From Paenibacillus sp. J45TS6 (GTDB lineage: Bacteria > Bacillota > Bacilli > Paenibacillales > Paenibacillaceae), in NCBI RefSeq assembly GCF_018403285.1, contig NZ_BOSJ01000005.1, forward strand, positions 1-64,000: a stretch of DNA of 64,000 nucleotides, written 5' to 3'. A program made the position numbers and the translations under genes. Positions 46,544 through 54,647 of this stretch are shown here, one piece after another. The stretch's first letter is position 1; every line of letters starts with the position of its first letter. Below the pieces are notes generated by a model. The model did no database searches, was not told the DNA's origin, and was given only the letters and a program-made list of their open reading frames with translations.

Positions 46544-47335
46544 ATGGCAAACCAAGAGCATGAGGAAGAGTTGACTGGGGGAAATGTCTCTAAAGTGTAT
46601 CGAGTAGCTGATACGGTACGGCGAGAACTTCATTCAGATAGCCCTAGAATTCATAAACTGTTACAGCATCTAGAGAATAAAGGTTTTCATTATGCCCCAA
46701 AGTTTTTAGGAATCGATGAAAAAGGAAGAGAGGTATTATCCTTCATCGAGGGGGAAGCTGGTAATTACCCCGTAAAAGAGTATATGTGGTCTGATGAAAC
46801 ATTATCTGGTATAGCAAAAATGCTTCGTCTTTACCATGATTCTGTTGAGGATTTTCCGTTTGATCCTAGATGGGAAGCAATTGATCATACTCCGGGACCT
46901 TTTGAGGTCATCTGTCATAATGATTTCGCCATATACAATATTATTTTTGATAAAGAAACGCCAGTAGGTATTATTGATTATGATGTTGCTGGGCCAGGAC
47001 CGAGACTTTGGGATATCGCTTACACTTTGTATACCTGCGTTCCCTTAAGCAGATTCTATCTGTCTGAAACAGGTGAACAAATTCTTTATGATCCAGTGAA
47101 GCATGCAGATCGAATAAAACAAAGGATCTCTATGTTTCTTGAGTCTTACGGTACAGAAATAAAAAGTGATGTTCTGGATATGGTATTGCTGCGTTTAGAA
47201 GGACTATGTAAGACGATAGCGAGAAGAGCGAAGCAAGGGGAAGTCGCATTTCAAAAAATGATAGATGAAGGACATCTTGAACATTATCAGAGTGATATTA
47301 AATTCATTCAGGAACATGGGAGAAAGTGGGTGTAA
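46544..47335 (+). CDS. APH-family phosphotransferase, short
   Basis: A 263-aa phosphotransferase-fold protein. Catalytic loop VICHNDFAIYNIIF and metal motif IIDYDVAGPGPRLWDIAY are intact. The N-lobe is shorter than usual (starts LTGGNVSKVYRVADTVRR). GGGGAGG lies nine bases ahead of the ATG. Third protein of this superfamily in the window; the three are not tandem copies. Substrate unknown. Confidence 0.83.
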   Translation: MANQEHEEELTGGNVSKVYRVADTVRRELHSDSPRIHKLLQHLENKGFHYAPKFLGIDEKGREVLSFIEGEAGNYPVKEYMWSDETLSGIAKMLRLYHDSVEDFPFDPRWEAIDHTPGPFEVICHNDFAIYNIIFDKETPVGIIDYDVAGPGPRLWDIAYTLYTCVPLSRFYLSETGEQILYDPVKHADRIKQRISMFLESYGTEIKSDVLDMVLLRLEGLCKTIARRAKQGEVAFQKMIDEGHLEHYQSDIKFIQEHGRKWV

Positions 47336-47370
47336 TTAGTTCACTGATACCCTCTTATATTTTAAATTTA

Positions 47371-47400
47371 GAAGTCGCCTTCATGGCGTCTTTTTTTTAT
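47371..47400 (+). terminator. Terminator before the pectin cluster
   Basis: AAGTCGCC/GGCGTCTT hairpin with a short loop and eight Ts. Confidence 0.88.
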
Positions 47401-47450
47401 TTTACCAATACAAGCACTGTCATACTTACTTGAAATGTAGCACTAACCAA

Positions 47451-47544
47451 TTATCCAGCGGATGAACCATTCCTGCAAACGCTGTTCCGGAGACGATTCG
47501 TTCATCCTGTGGCTGATTGCACAATTGTTATCCAGTGTTCATCC
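47451..47544. promoter_or_regulatory. Repeated elements upstream of the rhamnogalacturonan operon
   Basis: TTATCCAG occurs at 47451-47458 and 47528-47535, 77 bp apart. Each is followed by an eight-base element: GGATGAAC (47460-47467) after the first and GTTCATCC, its reverse complement, after the second (47537-47544); another GTTCATCC is at 47500-47507. These ordered repeats lie 70-165 bases before the first permease gene and are good candidates for operator half-sites of the cluster's AraC regulator. Function inferred. Confidence 0.5.
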
Positions 47545-47615
47545 CCTTAACATGTGAAACAGAGGAGCTTGCTCATCATTCACACCATCTATAGCAAAAG
47601 GGGGTCCAAGATCAT

Positions 47616-48575
47616 ATGGCTGAGCTACCTATAACATCAAATCCACACCCCGGAGTTACAGTCAATAAACCGGTAAAAAGAAAGTACCTGCATAACATGA
47701 AGAAGCACTGGATGCTTTATGTCATGATCCTTCCCGGTATTTTGTTCTATATTATTTTTAAGTACATTCCACTGGGAGGAAGCGTAATCGCTTTTCAGAA
47801 CTTTCAGATTATGAAAGGCATTTGGGACAGTCCGTGGGTGGGCTTGGACAATTTTAAATTTATTTTTACGTACCAAGATTTCTATCATGTACTCCGTAAT
47901 ACCGCTCTAATTGCTCTTTACAAGCTCGTGTTAGGATTCCCTGCTCCCATCCTGCTCGCGCTATTGTTTAATGAAGTGAGAAAGATGTTGGCTAAACGCT
48001 TTTTGCAGAGTCTGTTTTATCTGCCGCATTTCCTTTCATGGGTAGTTGTTGGAGGGATCGTTTTTGAAGTGCTGGCCTCGGGTGGATTTGTAAACGCTGT
48101 CCGTGGATGGTTTGGATTTGAGCCGATTTTATATATGCAGCAAGAGCAATATTTCCGGTCTATCGTTGTCATATCTTCTATCTGGAAAGAGGTGGGCTGG
48201 GGAACGATCATATACCTCGCTGCAGTTAGCGGCGTTGATCCTACTCAATATGAAGCAGCTGTTATGGACGGAGCTAATCGTTGGAAACAGACGATTTATA
48301 TTACACTACCCGCTTTATTCCCGACGATCCTTACCCTGTTCCTGCTGAATATTGGGAATTTCTTAGAACTAGGCTTCGATCAGATATATAACCTGCTGAC
48401 ACCAATGACCTATTCCGTAGGAGATATTATTGAGACCTATGTTTACCGCTCGGGTGTACTGCAGGGACAATATAGTGTAACGACAGCAATCGGTCTGTTT
48501 CAGTCTGTCATTGGTTTTATTCTGCTTTGGATCTTCAATCGCTTGGCTAGAAAAAGCGGAGAGGGGTTGTGGTAA
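47616..48575 (+). CDS. ABC permease, LplB/YteP-like, oligosaccharide import
   Basis: A 319-aa CUT1-type permease with six helices. The EAA loop is EAAVMDGANRWKQTIYITLP. The N-terminus KKHWMLYVMILPGILFYIIFKYIPLGG is the hallmark of the LplB group, which imports pectin-derived oligosaccharides in Bacilli. It equals YteP by order and neighbours. First gene of the cluster, with an AAAGGGGG site. No ATPase gene is present; a shared MsmX-type ATPase is expected. Confidence 0.92.
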   Translation: MAELPITSNPHPGVTVNKPVKRKYLHNMKKHWMLYVMILPGILFYIIFKYIPLGGSVIAFQNFQIMKGIWDSPWVGLDNFKFIFTYQDFYHVLRNTALIALYKLVLGFPAPILLALLFNEVRKMLAKRFLQSLFYLPHFLSWVVVGGIVFEVLASGGFVNAVRGWFGFEPILYMQQEQYFRSIVVISSIWKEVGWGTIIYLAAVSGVDPTQYEAAVMDGANRWKQTIYITLPALFPTILTLFLLNIGNFLELGFDQIYNLLTPMTYSVGDIIETYVYRSGVLQGQYSVTTAIGLFQSVIGFILLWIFNRLARKSGEGLW

Positions 48576-49444
48576 TGAAGCAGAGCATTGGAGAAAAGTG
48601 TTTTCAAGTAGCGAACTATATCTTCCTAACAGCTGCTGCCTTTACAATGATCATGCCGCTGCTTCATCTGCTGGCGGTTTCCCTCAGTTCTCCGTTAGCT
48701 GCAGATTCAAAGGAAGTTTTCCTGTGGCCGGTCCACTTTACTCTCGCTTCCTGGAAACATGTTTTGCAAAGTTCCGGCTTATGGCAATCGTTTGGTGTAA
48801 CCGTATTTATCACAGTGGCGGGTACTACACTTAGTATGCTATTTTCAGTGCTGACTGCTTTTCCGCTATCCCGGCGGGAATTTCTAATCCGAAAGCAAGT
48901 CATGCTGGGGATCGTCATTACGATGATATTCAATGCACCGTTGATTCCTTTCTTTTTAACGGTAAGAGAGCTGGGAATGATGAATTCTCTATGGGCTATG
49001 ATTATACCGGGTGTCATCGGCACATTTAATATGGTTATTCTGCGAACCTTCTTTATGAGTTTGCCTAAGGAGCTGGATGACACCGCCCGAATTGACGGAT
49101 GCCATGATTTTCGAATACTGTTCCAAATTTATTTGCCACTATCCAAGCCGGTATTGGCCACGGTCAGTTTGTTCTATGCCGTAGGCTACTGGAACACATT
49201 CCAAAGGGCGGTTCTTTTCCTCAGAGATCCCGGATTGTGGCCGCTTCAGATGAAGCTGCGAGCTTACTTAACCAGCCCAGAGGAATTGGCTCAGGTGAAT
49301 ATGTTTCTAGGCGATTATGACTTTAACACAACTACGTTAAAAGCAGCGACGATTCTTTTTGCAAGCGTTCCCATCATTTTGGTGTATCCTTATTTGCAGA
49401 AATATTTTGTAAAAGGTTCACTGCTTGGATCGCTGAAAGAATAA
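48575..49444 (+). CDS. ABC permease, YtcP-like
   Basis: A 289-aa partner permease of the same transporter. EAA loop DDTARIDGCHDFRILFQIYLP and C-terminal LVYPYLQKYFVKGSLLGSLKE are family features. ATG 48575 overlaps the preceding stop by one base (TAATG) and has GAGAGGGG eight bases ahead; GTG 48569 is less likely. Corresponds to YtcP of B. subtilis. Confidence 0.92.
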   Translation: MKQSIGEKCFQVANYIFLTAAAFTMIMPLLHLLAVSLSSPLAADSKEVFLWPVHFTLASWKHVLQSSGLWQSFGVTVFITVAGTTLSMLFSVLTAFPLSRREFLIRKQVMLGIVITMIFNAPLIPFFLTVRELGMMNSLWAMIIPGVIGTFNMVILRTFFMSLPKELDDTARIDGCHDFRILFQIYLPLSKPVLATVSLFYAVGYWNTFQRAVLFLRDPGLWPLQMKLRAYLTSPEELAQVNMFLGDYDFNTTTLKAATILFASVPIILVYPYLQKYFVKGSLLGSLKE

Positions 49445-49467
49445 TAAATAATCAGGGGGATGATTCC

Positions 49468-51009
49468 ATGAAAAGACGACTGACCGAAAAGATTGTACTG
49501 CTTTCGCTTAGTTTTGCTTTGCTGCTCATGGCTGGCTGCAGCTCAAGCACTCCGAATGCAGGAAGTAGTGAAGGTGCAAAGGGGGAAGGGAATTCCGGGG
49601 CTGCAAAAGTTAAGGTATTCAAGAGCCATACGGGTATTGGAACTATGCCCACTCCGGATGATCCGCATGTGAAATACGTCGCAGAAAAAACGGGAGTGCA
49701 GTATGAGCTAATTACTACACCGCCTGGTTCGGAACCATCTGAATATTTAAACCTGATGATTGCATCGGATGATTTGCCGGATATCCTGCGTCCGATCGGA
49801 GGCGTTGAACAAACGCTGATCCAGCAGGGCGGAGCGCTGCCTTTGGATGAACTATTACCTGAATATGCACCAAACGTTTGGAAAAGTATTCCCCAGGAAG
49901 CATGGGATATTGTCCGTTCAGCTTCCCCTGACGGCAAAATCTATTATGTGCCTAAAGTGTTTTTAGTGCCTGAACGTGCTCCCCTGATCCGAAAAGATTG
50001 GCTAGATAAGGTAGGTCTGGAGATGCCAAAGACTGCCGATGAATATGTTGAAATGTTAAGAGTCTTCCGCGACAAGGATCCGAATGGAAATGGCAAAGCG
50101 GATGAGTTGCCGACAAGCGGCAGGGAATTTGGAAGATGGATGGATCACCTTTTTGCGATGTACGGGGTGGCCATGTGGGAAGGGTATCCTGAATGGGATA
50201 TATATGATGGAAAGATTCAGTACGCAGGAACCACAGACAATATGCGAGACGCAATCAAGTTTATCCGTATGCTTTATGAAGAAAAGCTGCTTGATAATGA
50301 AACATTCCTAAACAAAGGCGAAGTTTGGCAGGCTAAAATTAACAATAACCTCGTAGGCAGTTGGTACCATTTGCCGGCGAGTATACGTGATCGGTACAAT
50401 GCGATGCTCACTCAGGCTCCGGATGCTTACGTTGCGGCGATGCCGCTGCCCAAAGTCGAGGGCTATGAAGCTTTCGTAACCCAGAAGAGCATGGGTGAAC
50501 CAGAGTGGATGATTCCAACTACCAAACAGGAGAATGCCCCAAATGCTCTAAAGTTGCTAGATTTCTTCTATAATTCCGAGAATGAAGAATTTGTCCGTTT
50601 CGGTCTTGAAGGAGAACAGCATGAAGTCAAGGATGGACGTAAAGTCATTATCCCTCACGCCGACAATAAACCTCTAGCACTTGGGATGAAAAATTTAACC
50701 ACTGTAGACGACATGAATAAGCGGATTGAAGAAACATATCCAGAAGACCAACAGCAAATGGTCAAAGACATGTTTATCGTTAGCACTGCTGATGCTAGAC
50801 AAATTGCCGGCGATGGTCTACCCGCTTCCGTATATGAAGGATATCCTGATTTACAGTCACACAAGCTGTTCCAGGAGGTGCTGACGAAGATTGTCATCGG
50901 TGATTTGCCGCTGGAGGCTTATGATGATTACGTGAAAAAATGGAATAGTGCCGGAGGCGAAGTCGTAACTCAGCGTGTACAGGAATGGTATGAGAAGGTG
51001 AAAAAATGA
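49468..51009 (+). CDS. Oligosaccharide-binding lipoprotein, YtcQ-like
   Basis: A 513-aa extracellular solute-binding lipoprotein (lipobox LMAGC). The first 30 residues after the cysteine form a Gly/Ser-rich tether. An EF-hand-like calcium loop begins at Asp202 (DKDPNGNGKADE), as in the alginate-binding AlgQ proteins of this class. The remaining sequence is the two-lobed fold, with SDDLPDILRP near the N-lobe. It lies 23 bases after the permeases and overlaps the next gene by four bases. Expected ligand: unsaturated rhamnogalacturonan oligosaccharides, by context. Confidence 0.92.
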   Translation: MKRRLTEKIVLLSLSFALLLMAGCSSSTPNAGSSEGAKGEGNSGAAKVKVFKSHTGIGTMPTPDDPHVKYVAEKTGVQYELITTPPGSEPSEYLNLMIASDDLPDILRPIGGVEQTLIQQGGALPLDELLPEYAPNVWKSIPQEAWDIVRSASPDGKIYYVPKVFLVPERAPLIRKDWLDKVGLEMPKTADEYVEMLRVFRDKDPNGNGKADELPTSGREFGRWMDHLFAMYGVAMWEGYPEWDIYDGKIQYAGTTDNMRDAIKFIRMLYEEKLLDNETFLNKGEVWQAKINNNLVGSWYHLPASIRDRYNAMLTQAPDAYVAAMPLPKVEGYEAFVTQKSMGEPEWMIPTTKQENAPNALKLLDFFYNSENEEFVRFGLEGEQHEVKDGRKVIIPHADNKPLALGMKNLTTVDDMNKRIEETYPEDQQQMVKDMFIVSTADARQIAGDGLPASVYEGYPDLQSHKLFQEVLTKIVIGDLPLEAYDDYVKKWNSAGGEVVTQRVQEWYEKVKK

Positions 51010-52331
51010 GGAAAAGATATGCCATATGCGGTGTTAGCGGCAGAGCTTTGGGACAATTCGCTAAACCGATCCATGAACTGTTTTCACATAATTCGGAGGT
51101 TGTGGCACTGCTAGATACGGATCCGGCACGATTTGAAGCCTATCGTTCCCGATTCCCGCACCATATGGATATTGCTGTTTATGGAGCATCTGATTTCGGG
51201 GCGATGGTTGATGATACGAAGCCCGACTGTATCATCGTCGCTGGCAGGGATGATACCCATGTCCACTATATAATAGCTGCACTAGAGCGGGATATTGACG
51301 TGATCACCGAGAAACCGATGGCTACTACAGGAGCTGATGCCAGACGCATTCTGGAAGCGGAAGCGGTGAGCCGTGGGAAAGTAATCGTAACTTTTAACTA
51401 CCGCTATATGCCGATTCATATGCGGATCAAGGAGATGATTCAGGAGGGTAAGGTTGGCCGAGTCACCTCCATAGATCTTAATTGGTATATCGATACCCAT
51501 CACGGCTCCAGCTATTTTAAACGATGGAACCGTGAACGGGCCTTCTCGGGCGGTCTGTCTGTCCATAAAAGCACCCATCACTTTGATTTGGTCCAATGGT
51601 GGATTAACCAAAAACCAGTGGAGGTATTTGCCTACGGAGCACTGAACTACTACGGTGCCGAAGGTGAATGGAATCCGGCACAGGAGGATGGAAGACACTG
51701 CCGTACGTGCAGTGTCTCGAAAGACTGCGCTTATTATTCCCGTTGGACACCGCGTAGCCGCCAGATCCGGGTGCCGGATGATCATTTGAACCTTCTAAGC
51801 GCAGACCAAAAGGATTTCCCGTACACGTCATACCGTCCGGATCAATGTATTTTTGATTCATCGATCGCAATTGAGGATACTTACACGGCAACCATGAAAT
51901 ATAACGGAGGAGCTTTAATGAGCTATTCAGTCAATTTTTCTCTTCCTTATGAAGGCTATAGGCTGGCGATAAACGGCACAAAGGGCAGATTGGAAACGCT
52001 GGAATATCATATGCCCGCTCGCACGCCTTTCCCAACACCGGTTCAGACCATCGATTACTTTCCGCTGTTTGGGTCGAAGGAAACAATCCATGTCGTACAC
52101 CGTGAAGGTGGTCATGGCGGGGGAGACCCGCTGCTGCTTGAAGATATTTTTCTGGGTGAAGACTTGAACCGGCCCTACCAAATTCTTTCGGGTGCCACGG
52201 ACGGGGCTTATTCCGTCGCCGCAGGAGAAGCGGTATGGCGTTCTGTGGAAGAACATCGGCCTATTGCTATAGATGAAGTGCTTGGCGGTAGGAGAAATAC
52301 AGTGCAAGCACAAAAAATGAGGGAGGAGTGA
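51006..52331 (+). CDS. Gfo/Idh/MocA-family oxidoreductase, YteT-like
   Basis: A 441-aa NAD(P)-dependent oxidoreductase. The N-terminal Rossmann start is KRYAICGVSGRALGQFAKP, with a variant glycine motif, and the catalytic EKP motif occurs in DVITEKPMATTG. A cysteine cluster (HCRTCSVSKDCAYY) is unusual for the family. Length and context match YteT of B. subtilis (about 428 aa), whose reaction is unknown to me. ATGA overlap with the lipoprotein gene; the next start lies 2 bases beyond. Confidence 0.88.
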   Translation: MRKRYAICGVSGRALGQFAKPIHELFSHNSEVVALLDTDPARFEAYRSRFPHHMDIAVYGASDFGAMVDDTKPDCIIVAGRDDTHVHYIIAALERDIDVITEKPMATTGADARRILEAEAVSRGKVIVTFNYRYMPIHMRIKEMIQEGKVGRVTSIDLNWYIDTHHGSSYFKRWNRERAFSGGLSVHKSTHHFDLVQWWINQKPVEVFAYGALNYYGAEGEWNPAQEDGRHCRTCSVSKDCAYYSRWTPRSRQIRVPDDHLNLLSADQKDFPYTSYRPDQCIFDSSIAIEDTYTATMKYNGGALMSYSVNFSLPYEGYRLAINGTKGRLETLEYHMPARTPFPTPVQTIDYFPLFGSKETIHVVHREGGHGGGDPLLLEDIFLGEDLNRPYQILSGATDGAYSVAAGEAVWRSVEEHRPIAIDEVLGGRRNTVQAQKMREE

Positions 52332-52333
52332 AC

Positions 52334-54559
52334 ATGGCTAGACAAGGATATTTTGATCCGGAAGAGAGCATTGCTTATCAGAGCGGTGAGGACATAATGC
52401 ATGCCCTGATGACCATTGCATCAAGATATATCGGCGCGAGTCCTCCACATCCTCCAGTCTACCGGGTTTCCAGGCCAGGGCCTGTGCGCAAAAGTGATGA
52501 CCATCGCTACCGCTTCCCGATCGGAGAAATGTTCTCTGACATGCGTGAGGGGCAAAAGGTGTACGCCTGGGCAAAGCTTTGGAGTGACAATGAGCAGGAG
52601 TTCATCTTTCATGTGACCTGCTTTGGTCCGATTAGGGTATATCATAATGGACTTGTTGCTTACGGCTCTTCCTCTGATGAAGAATATCCTGCGGTACCCC
52701 TGCTAAAGCTGAAACGCAGGCTTAATAAAGGATGGAATTATTTCGTTCTTGAATTCAGCCGTGGGAAACAAGGGAGCGGAGGGATATTTGGCACTGGCTC
52801 CAAGAAAAATAAACCCCTTCACTTCATTATCCCTTCTGTCGAGCGGGAGGGAGAGGAAGGTTGGCTATACACCGAACCGCTTGATGTTCCGCTGTTACAG
52901 ATTCCTGCGGGTTCCTTAAGCGAGGAGGCTACGGGGGTGAAATGGCTGCCCAAGGAGGATAAACATGCAAATGGATCGCCATACGGACAGCTCGCACGGA
53001 TCTATGGTCTGACAAGCGGAAGGTTTGCTTACGCGTGGTCGAAGATTAGCGGTCCGCACTTCGGGCAGAGGACTGTCGTGTTGTCCGGTGAAGCTTTTAG
53101 CCCAGTAGAGTTTTCTATTGATGGAAAGGAAGTGTTCCGAAAGGAGCAGGCGGGAACCTTCCGCTTCGAGCTGCAATTGTCTCCTGCCGGCCATCATCTG
53201 ACAGTGAAGTGTCTATGCGGAGAAAATGATTGGGGTTTCCTTCTCGACACGGTTTCACTAGAGCTATTGACTCCTGCGTATGATGTAAAAGGCTACAAAG
53301 GTAAATGGTTGTACTTAGGTCCTTTTCAGGCCGGTCAGGAAATCGATCTAGCTTCGATGCAGACTATGAAGCAGACGGTCCGTAGTGCGACAGGCGAAGA
53401 GGTGTACTGGAGGACAGAGCTCAAAGGTGGAGAGGTGCGCCCGTTCTTGGAAAATGAATGGTATGGCAGGTGGAATTATCCGCTTGGAGTCACCTTGTAT
53501 GGTCTGCTTCAGCTTGGTAAAGCAGGTCATCGGCAGGATATTCGCGACTACGTGCTGAACCATATTGAATTTGCCTCCTCTCGTTTCAGGTACTCCTTAT
53601 GGGATAGAGCACGTTATGGCGCTGCGGGGCTCAATAACCAGCTCTCACATATCGACAGTCTTGATGACTGCGGATCATTCGGAGCCACCATGTTACTGGC
53701 CGAACAGGAGTGTAAACTGGAGGGTACCGCCGAAACTGCAGCACATATCGCAGACTACATTTTGCATCGGCAGGACCGGCTGAATGATAATACTTTATAC
53801 CGCAAGGTGGGTGTCTCAAAAACGATGGACAATACCATGTGGTGTGATGATCTGTACATGAGCATCCCTTTTCTGTGCAGATATGCTCACTGGTCGGGTG
53901 ATGAACAAGTACTGGATGAAGCGGCAAGTCAGGTGCTTTTATATAAAAAATATCTCTATATTCCTGAACTTCAAATTATGTCTCATGTATTTGATGTGGA
54001 GCGAGGCGAACCTACCCGTACTCCGTGGGGAAGAGGCAATGGATGGGTGCTTTTCTCTTTGTCTGAGCTGCTTACTGTGCTACCTAGAGAACACGCTTCC
54101 TTCAACGTGCTCCTTCAGTTCTACAGAGAATTATGCGAAGGATATTTGGGACTGCAGGGTCGAAACGGATTATGGCATCAGGTGCTGACTGACCCCGAGT
54201 CATATGAAGAAACTTCCTGTACCTCAATGTTCATTTACTCTTTTGCCCGCGGGGTGCGTCAAGGGTGGCTAGCGGACCAGGAAACTTATATACAAGCTGC
54301 ACTGCATGGATGGAACGGACTCATCCGTCGTTCCGTTGATAAACAGGGAAATGTATATGGAGTATGCCGGGGCTCCAGCTACTCCTTCTCTAACCAATAT
54401 TACAAGCACGAACTGAGCTGGAATCTGAACGATACGCATGGGATCGGTATTGTATTATTGGCAGGGTTGGAGGTCATGTCTATGCAGAGCTTGGAGAGAA
54501 ACATTCCAGCTAAGGAAGCGGCGGGTTGTTATGGGGAATCTAGGAAGGAGAAATCATAA
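52334..54559 (+). CDS. GH105-type unsaturated uronyl hydrolase with N-terminal beta domain
   Basis: A 741-aa two-part protein. The C-terminal half (about 365-715) is a six-hairpin GH105/GH88 domain that hydrates the unsaturated uronic acid left by lyases; Asp505 in MWCDDLYMS is the catalytic aspartate, and TPWGRGNGWVLFSL and SCTSMFIYSFARG are family blocks. The N-terminal 360 residues are beta-rich (FIFHVTCFGPIRVYHNGLVAYG onward) and not recognised; ordinary GH105 enzymes are about 370 aa. No signal peptide, so cytoplasmic. ATG 52334 is chosen over GTG 52328 because GGGAGGAG lies five bases ahead. Confidence 0.88.
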   Translation: MARQGYFDPEESIAYQSGEDIMHALMTIASRYIGASPPHPPVYRVSRPGPVRKSDDHRYRFPIGEMFSDMREGQKVYAWAKLWSDNEQEFIFHVTCFGPIRVYHNGLVAYGSSSDEEYPAVPLLKLKRRLNKGWNYFVLEFSRGKQGSGGIFGTGSKKNKPLHFIIPSVEREGEEGWLYTEPLDVPLLQIPAGSLSEEATGVKWLPKEDKHANGSPYGQLARIYGLTSGRFAYAWSKISGPHFGQRTVVLSGEAFSPVEFSIDGKEVFRKEQAGTFRFELQLSPAGHHLTVKCLCGENDWGFLLDTVSLELLTPAYDVKGYKGKWLYLGPFQAGQEIDLASMQTMKQTVRSATGEEVYWRTELKGGEVRPFLENEWYGRWNYPLGVTLYGLLQLGKAGHRQDIRDYVLNHIEFASSRFRYSLWDRARYGAAGLNNQLSHIDSLDDCGSFGATMLLAEQECKLEGTAETAAHIADYILHRQDRLNDNTLYRKVGVSKTMDNTMWCDDLYMSIPFLCRYAHWSGDEQVLDEAASQVLLYKKYLYIPELQIMSHVFDVERGEPTRTPWGRGNGWVLFSLSELLTVLPREHASFNVLLQFYRELCEGYLGLQGRNGLWHQVLTDPESYEETSCTSMFIYSFARGVRQGWLADQETYIQAALHGWNGLIRRSVDKQGNVYGVCRGSSYSFSNQYYKHELSWNLNDTHGIGIVLLAGLEVMSMQSLERNIPAKEAAGCYGESRKEKS

Positions 54560-54647
54560 GGTTACAAAATAGTCTGGAGAACGGGTCGTATTCAGCAAGC
54601 ACAATCTGTATAATATTGGTAAATTGCTGATAAGGTGGGAGATGGAT

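Noticed and set aside
28146-47335. Three APH-family proteins as antibiotic resistance genes
   Set aside because: The superfamily includes many metabolic kinases; none shows features specific to a known resistance enzyme, and there is no mobile context.
47474-47487. TGCAAACGCTGTTC as a cre site for the rhamnogalacturonan operon
   Set aside because: Three mismatches to the cre consensus, including the final CA; too weak to claim.
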